A stretch of DNA of 49,223 bases from Polymyxa betae (GCA_003693705.1 RBZT01000544.1:1-49223), one strand, 5' to 3'. Counted from the stretch's first letter, positions 1 to 10,450 are shown. A program made the numbers and translations. Notes: generated by a model from the letters alone, not told the origin.

Positions 1-11
1 AACGCAAACGT

Positions 12-1406
12 GTGGTGATCCCAATAAAGAGCAGGGAGCTCTGTGTCCGTCTGTGTGTGATTGCTCATGCAGGACTGAATAGTAGCCATATTGGATATAA
101 CGCTGCATTGAAATTACTGCAGCACTGGGTCTATTGGAAAGGAATGGAGGCTGATTTGAAAAATGTGTGTAACTCTTGTTTACACTGCCTCCCGACATGG
201 ATTTAGGAAGCCCCGACCCTTAGGTGAGGCTTGTCATGGGACTCGACCTAATCAAGTTATCCACTTTGATTATCTGTATATAATGTCAAGAGCAAAAGGC
301 TCTTATCACGATTTTGAATGGATATTCATTATGCGCGATGATTTTTGGGGCCTTGTAAAACTGACTCCAGCAGTTGTGCCTGATACTATGACAACTGTAG
401 ATGCATTGTTAGAGTGGCGATCACTCTTTGGAACATCAGAATTATATGTTTCTGATCAGGCATCTTACTTTGTCTCAGAAATCATGCAGCAGTTTGCTCG
501 CAGATGTAACACGAAACAGCATTGGACAACCGCCTATGTCCATTACTCTAATGGCACAGTAGAGGTGATTTGTAAGCAAGTGCTTGCATTGATCAGAGCT
601 CTCATTTCTGAGTTACGGTGGAACAAAGAAGATTGCCATGGTTGGTCAAACTTATTGAGCATACGCTTAATCATCGGCCCCAGCGACGATTGTTGTGGAC
701 TGCACCGGTGACTGTAATGACAGGATTACCTGCTGATAATCCATTGAATGTTGTTTTCCATAATCCACGTAACGAAACGGGTACACTGACAACGTTGTCA
801 GCAGAGAGGATTCAGAGTCATGTTGAAAGACTCCAACGAGCCTTGGATTCGATGCATAAATCGGTTTAGAAGGCAACTGAACTTGAACGCGAAGTTCATC
901 GTCTCAGCGATAAACGTGTTCGACAGAGAGCAAACTTTGGTCTAGGAGACTTTGTGCTAGTCGGAGTTGTGGATCGCCATCCCAACCAAAAGCTATACTT
1001 AAAATGGCGAGGGACATACAGAATTGTTGAGCTGGTAAACGGTTATGTTTTCATAGTAGAAAACATAATTACCCAGGAGAGACAGCAGGTTCATGGTGAC
1101 CGTCTCTGCTTTTATTGTGATTCGAAATTGAATGTCACTGAAGAGCTAAAAACTCAGTTTGCATTTGATAATGCTAAATTCGAGATTGAAGCAATTTTGG
1201 ATGTTCGCCAAAATTCTCAATCTGGAGAGTTAGAATTGTTCATTCACTGGAAAGGATTCTGTGATCTTGAAAATTCATGGGAACCTATAGATATTATCCT
1301 GACGGATGCACCGTCGATGGTTCGAAGGTTCTAACGTGCACATCTTCATCATCCACTTGCAGAACGTCTGCAATTGGTAATCAAGAGTGCGGGCCTGAAG
1401 GTGTAA
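12..1406 (+). pseudogene. Broken Gypsy pol: integrase and chromodomain
   Basis: Four consecutive pieces in shifting frames. Positions 12-206 give the integrase H2C2 zinc finger (HAG...SSHIG, then CNSCLHC). Positions 163-711 give the integrase core with the three acidic residues in context (HFDY, VSDQ, TVEV). Positions 618-869 continue the core C-terminal side (TLNHRP, TAPVTVMTG). Positions 870-1406 carry the basic region and a chromodomain (ILDVRQN, LFIHWKGF, NSWEP). An in-frame TAG lies after 869 and a TAA at 1332-1334, after which the same frame runs on to a natural stop at 1404-1406. At least two frameshifts and two stops make it a pseudogene. The integrase and chromodomain would have inserted cDNA into chromatin with a particular histone mark. 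Confidence 0.85.
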
Positions 1407-1539
1407 GTGACATGGAGCAGACCTTTTCCCATAACTTGCCACTTATGGTTTTTTACTGGTGCTCGGTCCCCTTCAAAAATGTGTTCAAGTCTCACTACAA
1501 CCGCCTTAGTTTTCTTTGAAAACTTTTGGGAGGAGGAAG

Positions 1540-1745
1540 TGTGTAGTGCAGTAATAATTGCGAACACGTATTGCGCCCTCCTGTAACTGTTATGTTACAT
1601 GTTATGTTACATGAAGTCTTGGAAGGTCCCATAACGAGAATTTGCATTCCTTTTTCTATATAAGGAGCACTAATTCCGTGGCAATAAACAGATTACTTTT
1701 TCGATATTATTTCTTATGTTGGTTGAATCTTTGATTCAAGCCACA
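1540..1745 (+). repeat. Putative Gypsy LTR (about 206 bp)
   Basis: Begins TGTG directly after a purine-rich tract (gggaggaggaag, 1528-1539), where plus-strand DNA synthesis starts in LTR elements. Inside are a TATA box (tatataagg, 1657-1665), an AATAAA near 1683, and a direct repeat of tgttatgttaca around 1588-1612. The right end is placed at CACA (1742-1745), matching the TGTG start. Only one LTR is visible in the window, so the length is provisional. Confidence 0.6.
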
Positions 1746-2600
1746 GAGTTGTCTTCGTAATCTAGTACCCTCTAGGCGCATTAGCAACACAATCTCCAAC
1801 ATCAGCAGGATATTCAACTTCTTCAACAACAACTTCGACAAATGAACCAACACCAGTAACAACAAAGTTGCAATCTTGGAAAAAGACATCATCCTGAAAC
1901 CACGTGCATCAAACTGATTCGATCGTTCTCGGGAGCGCGCAGGCAATAAAAATCATTATTTTTATCAATTTCTCTACTTTTTAGTATACATCATACCGAT
2001 ATATGATAAATTGAGCCCAGTTCACTGATTTACGAGACGACGAATGCTGAAAGTCGAGCCCATGCTACATTAACGCATTTTTTCTTAGTTCTGTAATTGG
2101 GAAATCATAAGCTGTGCGTGATAGGCCGATTTTCATCAAGGTGCGTGACCGACCTTTGATGCATTTTTTCGATTCTGTCATTTGATTTTCTGTGGTTACT
2201 ATCAGACCTTAATCTGTCAACGCAGTCGGTGATACATCATGTCGATTTGTGATCAGACGGATGATCAGATAGTGGATGTTTAATGTGGTGCGCTAACAAG
2301 ATGCATGTCGGCAAGCTAAACGTCTCGTAGATAGACTGACCGTTATCGAGTTATTGTTTGGTCCATCTTCAAATCACTGAATCAAACCCCGAGACAGTTG
2401 TTAACTTGATCAAATTCTTAGTTATTGGGCGGATTCTTCTACTAGTATCGCTCAATTTATTCAAGAACAGATCGCATATCTGAATCCCATTAGCCCCCCT
2501 GTGTAAATTTACATGAGACAGGCTGCGCCCCCTCGTATATAATCACAATGATGTAACATTATCTCAGTAAAAACTCTATCATACGCATTCTTTTTCTCTA
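1746..2600. other. Degraded repeat-like DNA between Gypsy LTR and Harbinger element
   Basis: No intact gene. Just after the LTR a short plus-strand reading (about 1770-1930) is glutamine-rich, like a decayed gag start, but is crossed by stops. A second reading at about 2300-2480 is also interrupted. A perfect 12-bp palindrome (tgtaaatttaca) lies near 2502-2513. This is probably old transposon sequence, but the family cannot be named. Confidence 0.35.
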
Positions 2601-2732
2601 TGGATTGTCCGCATCGCGCGCATATAACAAGGTGCATCACAAAATTCAGAGGTCGCGCCGATTGAATCTGCGGCCGCACTATCTGCAACCTTTGCGACCG
2701 TTTATCGACGCCGGGTACGACGTCCTGCAAAC

Positions 2733-3529
2733 ATGGAGGAACGAACCATCTTGGGTGCTGAAAGACCAACAAAACCCAAAAAAAAGTATTTATCTCGTGC
2801 GCTGAATGCAGCGGTCCTAACTGAAATTGACACTGTTTTGTCTCGAGAGGGAATGGAACCTGGATTTTCAGAAAGGCGGGATTGGGGCTGGTTTGATGAT
2901 CGTCCTCTTGAACCCGCTACCAACGCTGCCTATTTGAAAAGCATCTCCGTGGTCTTTGGTACTTTCTATCGATAATAGGGGATTTTGAGTCCCTTATAAT
3001 TCTGCTTCGTGACGCCCCTAAAAGCGTTCCGGCCATGAACGTGGAGCGGGGCGCTCCACGCCCCGCTACCAGCTGCAGTGACATCTCATCTTTTGATGAA
3101 AATACTGCACCTCCAGTTTCTGATGACGCTGCTCTTCCTGATTCCGATGATGACTCATCATCGGAATCTCCTCGACCGAAGAAGCGAAAGCGAGCATCGG
3201 CTGGAGGAAAACCCCCGCGCTCCACATCTACTCCACGAAGTGCTGGACTTCTACTTGCACAATCCTTGGACCGACTAGTAGAGGCGCAAGCGAACAAGAC
3301 CAACCCTGATCTCTCCCACATCTCGAAGGCGATTGATCTTCTAAACTCCAGTTACGGAGATGTCCTCGATCCTGAAGAGCTTGCCATCGGCTACGATGTG
3401 CTCTCTGCACCGAACAAAGCTTTTATCTTTGTTGGTATTGGCGCCGGTCCTGCCCGAGATGCTTGGATCCGTCGACAGATCAGGCTTATGGAAATTGTAG
3501 ATAATCCAGGGCCGGGCAACTTGTTTTAG
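2733..3529 (+). pseudogene. Harbinger accessory protein, Myb/SANT-like (broken or spliced)
   Basis: Fungal PIF/Harbinger elements carry a second gene for a Myb/SANT-like DNA-binding protein that works with the transposase. Two open stretches here fit. Positions 2733-2975 encode a short basic N-terminal part containing a GWFDD segment like the GWD-type motif of these proteins. Positions 3035-3529 encode an acidic serine-rich linker, a PRPKKRKR basic signal, and a C-terminal helical region (KAIDLLNSSYGDVLDPEELA, then KAFIFVGIGAGPARDAWI) typical of the family. The two are separated by stops at 2973-2978, so the gene is either damaged or needs an unrecognised intron. It lies convergent with the transposase 57 bases away. 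Assignment rests mainly on the C-terminal half. Confidence 0.55.
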
Positions 3530-3585
3530 TAGAGAAGATTTCGGTGCTGTCAAATACTTGATTTCAATACATTTTCCTTATGATT

Positions 3586-4884
3586 TTATTGATTTTGCTT
3601 GTAACCGATGTAGTCCTCCGACATCTCTTTGGCAATAGCATCTCTCATTCTCTTCATGTTTCCGTCTACTATTACGGATCTTGCAGCACGTTGCTGTCGG
3701 CGAGCTCGACCAAATCGAATCATGCGCTGTGCACGCTCACGAGCAGCTCGGTTCCAAAAATAAACATCTTGTTCGCGAGCCAGAATCAGGTTGTGGAGAA
3801 TACACAGCGCGTATACCAGTTTAACCTATCCATAATTACAATTACATATGTACAGCAGAATGCAGACCCATTCCAACATTACCTGAGCTTCAAATGGATA
3901 TTCAGGAGCTGCTGTCAGAATCGGGAACCGCTTTTTCAAAACGCCAAATATTCTCTCGATCGCGTTCCTAAGGCTGGCGTGCCTCAGGTTGAACAATTCC
4001 TTGGCATTTTGAGGCTCTTGATTGCTTAGCGCCCATTCAAGTAGGTGGCATCGCACACCACGATAGGGCGTTAGGCAATTGTGATCCAAGCCATACCCAG
4101 CGTCGCCAAGGTAATATTTTCCTTGAGGAATAACAAATCCCTTGGACAGCGCGTCGACAAGAACACCAGCATCCGAAGCCGATCCTTCCCATCCAGCCAA
4201 AACATAAACAAATTTCAAATCGAATGAGCATGCAGCCAGAACATTTTGGCTGTAATACCCTTTGCGATTCCGAAAAGGATGGGCACATCCCTTCTGGGGC
4301 TTTGCTGGAATATGTGTTCCGTCCAAGGCTCCAACACAGTCTTTGAAATAAGGAAAGAACCGGGGATCATCCTGGATTTTATCTGGCACAATGCCAATGC
4401 CAGGAAGATGAATAGCATCTAGTCCCAATGCGACAATGGCATTGAGAACCTCGTAAAAGTACCTGTAATTCATTAAAAGACCATATTAATGAATTGCATA
4501 GATTTATTACTTATTTATCGTTCAGCCGCTTCGTTGAAAACGTTCTTGACAGTTTCGATTCGTGGCGTTCTGTCCAATAATGTACAGAAATATACAGAGT
4601 TTCTCATCAACAGAAACATATCGGCTGTCTTGGAGAAGCTCCTTGGTCAGCAATACTTCTCGGATTGAGAAATAGGTAGATTTCGTCATCCGAAGGTTCT
4701 CTCGAAAACGTCGAGGGTTCCCATTGATCAGTTCTTTGATCCACGCTTGCCCAGTCAAAGAGGACGTGCGACATGGCTCCTTCAATATGAAAGCGGCTGC
4801 ATACCAGATAACAGCAGCTAAAGCTACGATAACAGATAAATCCATAGAAAAAAATGCAGAAAATTGGATATTTATTTGCGCCAC
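3586..4884 (-). pseudogene. PIF/Harbinger transposase (DDE_4 type) with one in-frame TGA
   Basis: Three exons: 4511-4884, 3883-4462 and 3586-3825. Introns are 4463-4510 and 3826-3882, both GT-AG with phases that close. The protein has the family N-terminus (CRTSSLTGQAWI, YVSVDEKLCIFLYI, QERFQRSG) and the nuclease core with DGTHIP, LAGWEGSASD, YYLGDAGY and NAIERIFGVLKKRFPI, which hold the DDE residues. The tail ends in a basic region. The only defect is a TGA at 4522-4524, just before the first intron, where a sense codon is expected. Otherwise the frame is intact from 4884 to the TAA at 3586-3588, so inactivation looks recent. The transposase would cut and paste the element at TWA-like targets. 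Confidence 0.85.
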
Positions 4885-4889
4885 GTTTT

Positions 4890-5035
4890 GAAAACGGAGC
4901 CAAAACGGAGGTCAGACCTCCGTTTTCAAAACGGCCGTTTTGTCCCGTTTTCCGAAAACGGAAACGGAGCTCCATTTGGTTACCAAACGTTAAAATTGCG
5001 CAAAACGGCCGTTTGGAAGTGTTACCAAACGCACT
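4890..5035. repeat. Palindrome-rich terminal region of the Harbinger element
   Basis: A dense cluster of AAACGG/CCGTTT words lies just upstream of the transposase start. It includes an 11-bp stem (4902-4912 with 4916-4926, loop cag), a perfect 16-bp palindrome caaaacggccgttttg (4927-4942), and a near-repeat of it at about 5000-5015. This looks like the subterminal transposase-binding end of the element. The outer boundary may be near ttaccaaacgcactc (about 5022-5036). I could not find a convincing matching inverted end on the left side near 2.3-2.6 kb. Confidence 0.5.
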
Positions 5036-5261
5036 CTAACATCATCATTATCAACAGTTTCGCCAGGTGGTTATCCAAACATGGCCTCGTCTGCGGGAAC
5101 GGAACTGCGCGCTGGAAAATTCCCGTCCGGTGGCAAAACCTCTGACCATGGGAATTCCCAACTTTCCGCCAAAAAATTTCCGTGACATCCAAATGATGTT
5201 ATTTGAAGCTGAACGTCAGTCCGTGCGCAGTTTATACAGTTCAAATGAAACGTCGGATACA

Positions 5262-5345
5262 GTCCGGTAGTCGGGTCGGGTACCCACCAGCTACCCGAAC
5301 CCGACCCGACCCGGGTTCTTCGGATACTACCCGAACCCGATCGGA
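5262..5345. repeat. CCCGA/TCGGG low-complexity repeat
   Basis: Interrupted repeats of CCCGAA and CCCGAC on both strands (gggtcgggtacc, then acccgaacccgacccgaccc, then tacccgaacccg), so the segment can fold back on itself. GC-rich pentanucleotide repeats of this kind are scattered through many fungal and plant genomes. It lies between the Harbinger end and the Copia remnant and may mark another small element. Confidence 0.6.
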
Positions 5346-5399
5346 GCCCTAAATGCCGCCGTCTGTTCTCTTCGATGATCCTCACGAAAGGTGCTGAGC

Positions 5400-6530
5400 A
5401 TCTGCAATTTCAGCGGAAGAGATATCACTGATCCGCTTACTCTACGCCCATGAACTTGGTCCCGCTGTCGATATGCATACGCTACAAATCTGGAGAAAGT
5501 TGCAGAATGCCTTTGAGTATGCTCATCTTATGATCTGACTCCTTTTAATTGCTGTTTCACATTGGAATAACTTCAAAGGTGGGCAGGATGTTGTCTCCCG
5601 CATTTTAGAAACAGTCATGATCGATTTCCGTTCGTTATCACCTCGAGCGTTTCATTGTCATTCGTTTTGTCTTGACCAAGCTGATTAAATCGCACATGGT
5701 CTTGCGGCAGCTGTAGATAGAAACGAAATTCTAGCTAACTTCTCTACTTACAAGCAGCTGAAGCAGCACTTACATTAGTTAATGGGATCCTTTGCTGATT
5801 TTCTGCAAGATTTTGCTAAGAAATGGAACCCGTTATCGGTCTCAGGCAATGTTACGGCCTGTAAATGTCGATGCTCAAGTCGACAATATTCAAAGGCGCC
5901 TGTGAGCAATATCTTAAAGTTGCAAAATGGAGTAATTGGGAAGCAAACGAGGCCCCGCATGCAGACTACCAGCATTGAGGGCGCACGATATGCAATGCCT
6001 ATTGTTGACAAATATTCGCGATTCGTCACCATTTTCTTTCTACCAAGAAATAACGTTCTACGAAATTTAGATTGGGGCAACTATTCGCACCATCCAAACC
6101 GACATTGCCACAGAGTTAACATCTCGATACTTTCGCTCCAAGCTGGTCGCCCGAGGAATCCGACTGCAAACGTGCATTCCGTATATACCTCAACAGAACG
6201 GAGTTGTGGAACGGATGAGCAGGACTCTCGTTGACCGGGCACGATCAATGGCCGGGGCGGCGCATATTACGAATCGTCTTCCATCTTTGTATCATTGTAT
6301 GAAAATTCTTTGGCACCGTGCCGAACATATAGCTATAGCACATTCGGATGCCCGGCTTTGGAACATGTCCCGGACCAGAAACGCAGAAAGTTTGATGCCA
6401 AATCATTCGTTTGCACGTTTCTCGGATACCCATCCAATCAGAAGGGCTACATTGTGCAAGAGAATGCGTCTGTGACTTACAAAATCAATAAACAAGGCAT
6501 TATCAGAAACGCTACCCGCTGCCGGTAATC
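5400..6530 (+). pseudogene. Decayed Ty1/Copia gag-integrase fragment
   Basis: Several frames carry fragments of a Copia polyprotein in the right order. About 5480-5525 resembles a gag segment (IWRKLQNAFEY). About 5960-6050 gives the start of the integrase core (YAMPIVDKYSRFVTIFFL). About 6070-6270 in another frame gives the core with IQTDIATE, then YIPQQNGVVERMSRTL, which holds the catalytic D and E. Positions 6295-6528 give the post-core region (FGCPALEHVPDQKRRKFDAK, FLGYPSNQKGY). Protease, reverse transcriptase and RNase H are not seen. Many frameshifts make it non-functional. Confidence 0.85.
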
Positions 6531-6798
6531 TTTTGAATGCATCATTGGTCTGGAGACCCATGAGAAGATTTGCTTTCAACCTCGTCCTTAGGAAATTCAT
6601 GTAGCTGTTCTGTTCGTACCACCCGAGTTGAATGATCAAAATTGTCGTTGATATCCGCACGAAGGAACGTACTCCCGGTCGTACCGATTCAGAGAACAAT
6701 GATTGTGCAGCATCTTGATCTGTCCCAGTCACGACCAGATTACCAGGCAAGCTTCTGATACTAACTGAACTTAATGTCAAAGGCAGCGTACCATCAAT
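6531..6798. other. Unassigned DNA between Copia remnant and Copia-type LTR
   Basis: No convincing gene. Probably more eroded Copia sequence, but no conserved motif could be read on either strand. Confidence 0.3.
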
Positions 6799-7043
6799 TG
6801 TTGGGAGGTAATTACCCTGTCATGATCAGTTCAAGAATCGATTCCCGATATTAAGTTTCGTATATTTCGTTCTGGTTGAGAAGAGTGGCTGATCACTATC
6901 TTGGATGGAAATCCCCGAGCCTGGCTTTTCTTTATTTGATATTAATGTCGGCTATATAAACGTTTGCTCATTTTGATAGCTGGTTTGAAGTTAGCCAGCT
7001 AGACGCAGAACAAAGCTTGTTAAGTTACATTTGATATTCCCAA
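6799..7043 (+). repeat. Putative Copia-type LTR (about 245 bp)
   Basis: Starts TGTTGGGA and ends near TCCCAA, an imperfect inverted match as in Copia LTRs. It has a TATA box (tatataaa, 6953-6960). It is followed at 7044-7058 by tggatcggtatcagac, resembling the initiator-Met tRNA primer-binding site (TGGTATCAGA) used by Copia elements. That makes it a 5' LTR by orientation, so it need not belong to the integrase fragment upstream. Confidence 0.5.
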
Positions 7044-7340
7044 TGGATCGGTATCAGACAATCCTCAATCACCTTCCATCGTTAGTAACCGGACTCATCT
7101 CATTGGCGAGATTCGGCCTATATGGTGAAGACGATCGATTGTGAGACTCTTCCCAACTGGGCCTTTCCGCAATAGCAATTAGGGCTCTTTGAAGTGGCAA
7201 TCCAAATTGATCACAATTGGCCAAAGCCATTCAGTGCTCCATCTTCAATCAATTACAAGAAAATTTGCAGGATATCAACCAACTAAACAGACTATTCGCT
7301 GTACAACAACTGTACGGCTCTGTTCGTGTTTATTGAAAAC
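7044..7340 (+). pseudogene. Primer-binding site and gag-start remnant of a Copia element
   Basis: After the primer-binding-like site, a reading from the ATG at about 7043 gives MDRYQTILNHLPSLVTGLIS and then decays. A further reading (AIQCSIFNQLQENLQDIN) resembles the helical gag of Copia elements. Stops and frame changes interrupt it within 150 bases. The element is truncated here, with the RGS gene lying just beyond. Confidence 0.35.
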
Positions 7341-7407
7341 CAGACGCTTCATGTAGCTTCTCTGTATTTAAATCAGTCTACAAGAATAATAAAAACGTGC
7401 ATGAAAT

Positions 7408-8848
7408 TCAGCAGATTGCCATAGTTGTTAGGGGTTGTCCCAGGTCAGATTGCAGGAAGCGTTGTAGGGAGTTTTGCTCAAGAAGACGTTCAATTTCGTG
7501 AACAGCTTCATCGAATATCCTGATGTCAGCTCCATCTAGGTTGGTTTCGATCGTCTTCAACATCGACGACGAGATATTGATCATGAATGGTGAATTTTGC
7601 TTGCAGAATGTTTCGTAGATTTCGTTGATGGAAGCCTGTAATCCGGAATCACTCATATATGAAGTAACCGATTTCTCTCCAAAACTGGTCGTTGCCGTGT
7701 CCGATAAAGCCAATGTAATTGTCCTTTTCTTTGGTTTCTCTTGCAAGCGTCGAACAGCCAGTAAGAAATACAAGCTTTCGATGCAGAAGTCTCTGGCAAG
7801 AAATTGCATAAATGCATCCAAAGCGTCACTTCGCTCTAGAATTCTTTTCAGTGGAATCTTTACAGGCGTAGAACTGGATTGCACAGAGAATTCGCCATAA
7901 GACCATTTGATCGGAAGTATGATAGTAACAAACCATTCGATTTCAATGAGAAGGAAATATAAAAAATTCAAAATTGGGAATTGATTTTGATTGTAGTCGT
8001 TGACAGGTGGAATCATCCAAAGGACAATGATGATTAGTGCAAACTTCAAGATTGTCGTCAACTCCCATTGAATATGGAATCCGTCCACGTAACGACGAAG
8101 TTTGAATCCAATAAGAACGAAGACAGACACCCAAAGTGATGACCAAAACTATATAGCAACACTTCAGTTAAGGTTTTTGCCATTCACATTGCGAAATTTC
8201 GCCATTAAATGAGACAATATGTAAGCCGTATAACAAGAATAAATAAAAGACCTGAAGAAAGCCCTGAAGCTCAGGCCGTTGGGGATCGCAGTGATCGCTG
8301 TCGCTAAGGTATGGGTAGGATGTTATGTTGAATATTGTAATGACCAGAATATTGAAGGCCCAAACCGGACCGATAAGCTTCCAAGTCACGATCCAGCTAT
8401 GCTTTAAGATCCATCGATCGAATTTGGTCGGTGTGTGCATGTTGGTCTTCAAAGACGCCAATTGCTGTGTTCCAGTGGCGGTCATGAGTACTTTGGCGCG
8501 ATTCAATCGATAAACCAAGTAATAACCCAAGAATCGGGTTAGCATTGCCACAGAGTTGATTGATGAGGCGTAATTTTGGATGACGAACATCAGATAGCAA
8601 TTATAATCATCACGAATTACGACATAAGCAGTGGCACAGTAATTAATGGAAATGGATATCAATGCCACCAGAGCACGAACTGGCATGCGTTCTTTGATCG
8701 GTGATTGATTACGGCGCCACCAGAAAAGGATTAAGACTGGAGTCTGCAGGACTAAAACCGCTATCGAAACGACAGTAATATTATTGATCACGGTCGTTTC
8801 CGCCATTGCTTCCCGATGAAAAATTGGAAAGTGACCTTGAACATCCAA
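7408..8848 (-). CDS. Seven-transmembrane protein with C-terminal RGS domain
   Basis: Two exons, 8216-8848 and 7408-8148, give about 457 residues. The intron 8149-8215 closes phase 0 but uses an unusual donor, GTCTCA. Seven hydrophobic segments are visible: near ITVVSIAVLVLQ, VRALVALISISI, SSINSVAMLTRFLGYYLV, AFNILVITIFNI, the exon-junction helix YLFLLYGLHI, ILKFALIIIVLWM and NFLYFLLIEIEWF. The RGS domain follows, from PLKRILERSDALDAFMQFL to RLLEQNSLQRFLQS, with an acidic/serine insert in the middle. RGS domains speed GTP hydrolysis by G-alpha subunits. The 7TM-RGS layout is known from fungi, plants and amoebae, where it damps G-protein signalling at the plasma membrane. The start could be the Met about 15 codons downstream (MAETTV). 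Confidence 0.85.
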
Positions 8849-9004
8849 GATTCATTCGGAAGCATTTGGCGTACCGAATACGTAATATCTTAGAAGATTG
8901 AATGTAGGCTTCCTATAGGGATCCGGGACAAGGGGGAAAGAAAACGATGCTAGGTATAAATAGACATGAACTTGGGAAGAAAAATCCAAATTTGATTTAG
9001 AACA

Positions 9005-9510
9005 TTGGAATCATTTAGAAGCGTTGAGCGTTCCACCAGAAAGACTTCGTCGTATTCGTTTCTGTTGAGATGCAACAGTGGCAGACGACTACCTCCAAGC
9101 TCAACCGAACTGGAATCTGTAACCTGCAATTGTCACGGTCGAGCAGCAATCACGAATACGGGAACGAGTCTTGCTGATCTTGAGAAATGGGACATGGCAA
9201 AGAAGGACGTCCAAGATCAGAATACGAATGATATTGAGAGAGGCTGCAGCAGGAAGCCGCTCACCCTATCTTCAAGCCTCGAAACAAACACTGAAGGTCT
9301 GAAACGAAAAGGTTACCCTGAGATAGTGAGACCCTATCAAATGATTCTAACAGCTGTGTTTGATTACAGAAGGGCACCCCCAAACCCCAAAGTTCCTACT
9401 ACTGTGTTGATATGCAGCCCCGTTCTCAGGTCGAAATTTGCTACAGAGATGTGGGGCCTGTCTTGGTGACAGCACTGTCAGAATCGGAACTGTCATCTGT
9501 TGACGTTGCC
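9005..9510 (+). CDS. Uncertain small gene upstream of Cdc25
   Basis: An open stretch 9005-9469 encodes a serine/threonine- and arginine-rich sequence without known motifs. In another frame the end of the segment reads GTPKPQSSYYCVDMQPRSQ, then VEICYRDVGPVLVTALSESE, to a stop near 9510, which looks more protein-like. A spliced gene joining the two is possible, but no phase-consistent junction was found. It could equally be promoter or UTR of the Cdc25 gene. The rest of 8849-9700 shows nothing recognisable. Confidence 0.25.
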
Positions 9511-9700
9511 CGATAAAGGCTGCTCCACGATAGCGCCAACAGGGCTAGCCTCTGTATGACCTGCGACCTCGAATCTCAGCCCTGCCCTATCAGTGGCTCT
9601 ATCCACCGATTCGCCTAGTTGAATCGTGCCGCGATTCCTAGGCGATCGATCTGGGCACTGCTCTTGTGGTCACAGACTATTTCGACAAAAATCTCGAAAA

Positions 9701-10450
9701 ATGACTCAAATCGACATGGTTCTAGGCTCACCAGAAGCGCTTCCGCGCCGATCGCTCTTCTCGGAAATGGTATTCACGCCGACGCCGCCTCGTCCCAATC
9801 CCCTTCCTCGTCAAAGTGCAGTTTCCTGCGATTTTTCGGAGATGGAAGACACTGAGCCGCAAAAGCTGCTTTTGCCCGTGTTGTCAACATCGTCACCACC
9901 CTTAGTTTCATGTGATACAGTGGCGGCGCTACTTTCAGGGCATTTCAACGACTCAGTGCCTGATTACTTGATCGTGGACTGTCGCTATGATTACGAGCAC
10001 GAAGGAGGGCACTTACCTCGTGCTGTTTCCATAAATCGCCACGAATCTCTCTGTGAATTTCATGCAACTCTACGGAAGTCAAATATGAGCCTATCCAATC
10101 TCGTGATTATATTCCACTGCGAGTTCAGCCAAAACCGGGCTCCAAAAGCCTTTCACGCTTTCAGATCCCTTGACCGATCGGCCAACACGTACCCAACGTT
10201 GACATTTCCACAAATGTACATCATGGAAGGGGGATATAGGCAATTCTATACATTATTTAAGCAGCTATGCATGCCCAGCAACTACGTAACGATGACAGAT
10301 CCTGAACTAAGCAAGCGCTGGAAAAAGGAAGCGATAGCTTGCAGAAGGTCGTGGAATATGAAGCGCAAAGAAAAGATTGAAGAAGACGATGATGTTGAGA
10401 AATCGCCAATTCGAACATCAACACCGCCACTCAGAAGATTCATCTTCTAA
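9701..10450 (+). CDS. cdc25: Cdc25-family dual-specificity phosphatase, copy 1
   Basis: An intronless gene of about 249 residues. It removes inhibitory phosphates from cyclin-dependent kinases to trigger mitosis. The rhodanese-fold catalytic domain is complete: VDCRYDYEHEGGHL, the active-site loop FHCEFSQNRAPKAF (HCx5R), TYPTLTFPQMYIMEGGY, and the C-terminal helix region SKRWKKEAIACRRSW. The N-terminal regulatory part is very short (GSPEALPRRS, TPTPPRP), unlike animal Cdc25, and ends in a conserved RRFIF tail. The start is taken at ATG 9701; ATG 9716 (MVLGSPEA) aligns best with copy 2 and is also possible. A paralogue lies 6.5 kb downstream on the same strand. The stop is 75 bases from the convergent ARS2 stop. 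Confidence 0.9.
   Translation: MTQIDMVLGSPEALPRRSLFSEMVFTPTPPRPNPLPRQSAVSCDFSEMEDTEPQKLLLPVLSTSSPPLVSCDTVAALLSGHFNDSVPDYLIVDCRYDYEHEGGHLPRAVSINRHESLCEFHATLRKSNMSLSNLVIIFHCEFSQNRAPKAFHAFRSLDRSANTYPTLTFPQMYIMEGGYRQFYTLFKQLCMPSNYVTMTDPELSKRWKKEAIACRRSWNMKRKEKIEEDDDVEKSPIRTSTPPLRRFIF

Larger units (their letters stand above)
1..1745 (+). mobile_element. Ty3/Gypsy LTR retrotransposon, 3' part (left end outside window)
   Basis: The 3' half of a chromodomain-bearing Ty3/Gypsy element, cut by the window edge. In order it shows an integrase zinc-binding region, an integrase core, a chromodomain, a polypurine tract at 1528-1539, and an LTR starting TGTG at 1540. Reading frames are broken by frameshifts and stops, so this copy cannot make a full polyprotein. 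Chromodomain Gypsy elements are typical of fungi and some other eukaryotes. The LTR end at 1745 (CACA) is a judgement from the terminal inverted bases; without the 5' LTR it cannot be confirmed. Confidence 0.85.

Noticed and set aside
2352-2380. Possible left inverted end of the Harbinger element (gtttggtccatcttcaaa)
   Set aside because: It resembles the right-end gtttggtaacacttccaaac only in part, with gaps and no target duplication; too weak to call.
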